From assembly GCF_001540865.1 (NCBI RefSeq), contig NC_033626.1, positions 14,451,422-14,515,421 of the forward strand: a DNA stretch of 64,000 bases, read 5' to 3'. Made by a program: the position numbers and the translations under genes. Positions 62,660-64,000 of the stretch are shown piece after piece. Each line of letters starts with the position of its first letter. The stretch's first letter is position 1. Under the pieces are notes generated by a model, which was not told the origin of the DNA, searched no databases, and worked only from the letters and a program-made list of their open reading frames with translations. This stretch comes from Ananas comosus. Its lineage: Eukaryota > Streptophyta > Magnoliopsida > Poales > Bromeliaceae.

Positions 62660-62925
62660 TAATGCAGGCCCAGCACAGAAGCCTAGAGAAGACTAGTACG
62701 AGGCCCAAATGCGTAAAATTTTTAGCCCATGATTCGACGATGACAAGTTCTCGGAATGGGCCCAAGGCAAGCCAAAAGTGTGCTTCCGACAGAAAAAAAG
62801 GGCCCACAGCCTACCAAAGTCTATATGATGCGAGGCGGCCCAAATAAAGGCCCGCAAGTCTCCTCGTAAATCCAAGCTCGGCCTATTAGGAGGAATAGAG
62901 CATGAGCAACGGCCCAAAGAAGGGG
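62660..62925. promoter_or_regulatory. Cluster of GGCCCA/TGGGCC motifs
   Basis: About eight (G/T)GGCCCA, AGCCCA or AGGCCCG-type motifs in 260 bp. GGCCCA is a known plant site II/UP1-type promoter motif. With the TATA box at 63137 it may be the promoter of a gene to the right of the window. Confidence 0.4.
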
Positions 62926-63136
62926 GCAACTGTGAAAAACAGCGTGTGATTTTATCTATTTTTAATTTTATTTATTTATTTGTTTTTAAATTATTATTAT
63001 TATTATTTTGTGTTGAAGGTTCGTGATTTTCTCAACAGCATTTTGGAAAGGGTGGGGGAGGGGGGATAATATTATCTCTCTCTTCTGGGCCCCAAATCAA
63101 GAAGAAAGTGTGGCAGCATCTTTTGACTGTGGCGAC

Positions 63137-63144
63137 TATATAAA
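63137..63144 (+). promoter_or_regulatory. Orphan TATA box
   Basis: TATATAAA in a GC-richer context (CTATATAAAGAGGC). No coding frame follows within the window; the transcript would need an upstream non-coding exon or be an RNA gene. Confidence 0.35.
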
Positions 63145-63149
63145 GAGGC

Positions 63150-64000
63150 TTAAAAATGCTGCATAGCTGGACGGAGAGGGTTCCAGAATCTTAAGATGGT
63201 ATATGGTGGGGAAGTGGAGTGGGCAGTATCTGGGGAAAGCTTAATTCTGAGGTTTTGGTCGGTACCTTTCTTAATTTCCGCTCCTAACTGTTTATACTTA
63301 GAGTAGCCAATTAATGATGGTATGGTATGGTATGGTATGGTATGATATGTTCGTCTTTTCCACATGCCATGCTTCGCATAAAAGGCGCACTGATACTGAT
63401 GATGTTGTTGCGAATATATTGAAGGCAATACTTTAGATCCCCTGCCAAGTCTTATCTATGGGTTGCTTATGCGTTGTACTCGTACAGTATCTTGGATTGC
63501 ATATACAAATCAACGGAATAATCTTTGTACTACATGTTTCAATGTATAAATAATCAACGTATTTGGACGGCAAATTAAGGGATAGTACAACATATACGTA
63601 AATCCCAATTGATGGAAAATGCGGTACAGCTGATCCGAAACTAGCTAGTCATTTAATTAGCGACACTAGCATTTACTCTTTAGTTTACTCCTTCGCAAAG
63701 GTTGTAGATTTTGATGGAGCTTAATGCGGTAAGATCTAGTAATTAATAATGAAAGGAATATTTGGCTTTTGCAGAAGAAAAAAGAAAGAACAAGAGAATG
63801 AAGAAACCAATTTTATTGACATTGACACACCACCAACCAACCCGTCCAATGAGAACACTGCAATTCAGTGGCCTTGTGTTCTTCCACGTCAACTTCAACA
63901 CCTGGACCTCTTTCTAACAGAAAAAAAAAAAAAACGACAATTTCTGGGGCAATCTCTGATAAGGAACTCGCGTAACTCTTTTGAGTTACTACTTATCATC
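63150..64000. other. Non-coding sequence at the window edge
   Basis: A (TATGG)n run at about 63319-63345; no supported gene. Confidence 0.4.

Overview
The window looks like nuclear DNA of a flowering plant, most likely a monocot. Spliceosomal GT-AG introns are present, the coding exons are GC-rich (AT-hook gene, thioredoxin reductase, lectin kinase) against an AT-rich background, (TA)n, (CT)n and (GA)n microsatellites are abundant, and there are tRNA-derived SINEs and many non-autonomous inverted-repeat transposons. The species cannot be fixed from the sequence alone; a commelinid monocot such as a bromeliad is a guess. Nine isolated N characters (1189, 4608, 5761, 13045, 16683, 31472, 38096, 58428, 60404) act as unresolved joins. 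At least one of them breaks a reading frame.

Six protein-coding genes are supported. (1) An intronless AT-hook nuclear-localized (AHL) protein, + strand 12120-13165, frame-broken at the N at 13045. (2) An NADPH-thioredoxin reductase (NTRA/NTRB type), - strand 18952-21238, two exons, with three possible starts that could give organellar and cytosolic forms. (3) A small intronless plant protein of unknown function, - strand 21874-22251. (4) A tropinone-reductase-like short-chain dehydrogenase, + strand 25934-31193, five exons, with a 2.2 kb foldback transposon in intron 2. (5) A proton-pump-interactor-like protein, + strand 41082-51599, seven coding exons, 1464 aa, with a long acidic N-terminal extension holding three tandem 85-87 aa repeats and a C-terminal membrane anchor. 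(6) An L-type lectin receptor kinase, + strand 55505-59671, two exons. Splice junctions were chosen by GT-AG sites that keep the conserved protein frame.

The rest is mostly transposon-derived and simple-sequence DNA. Notable items are a nearly perfect 709-bp inverted repeat (5761-7338) whose left edge is an N; a 256-bp MITE family present three times; several related MITEs whose ends share GGCTACTAT; a 467-bp hAT-type MITE with an 8-bp target duplication; a 795-bp Mutator-type palindrome with a 9-bp target duplication; a full-length SINE with 16-bp target duplications inside an intron; and several recent tandem duplications. The genes are unrelated single-copy plant genes and do not form a cluster or pathway. 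I saw no CRISPR array, bacterial island, virus, tRNA or rRNA gene, and no convincing previously unknown system. The most unusual items are the long palindromes and the repeat-bearing proton-pump-interactor protein.
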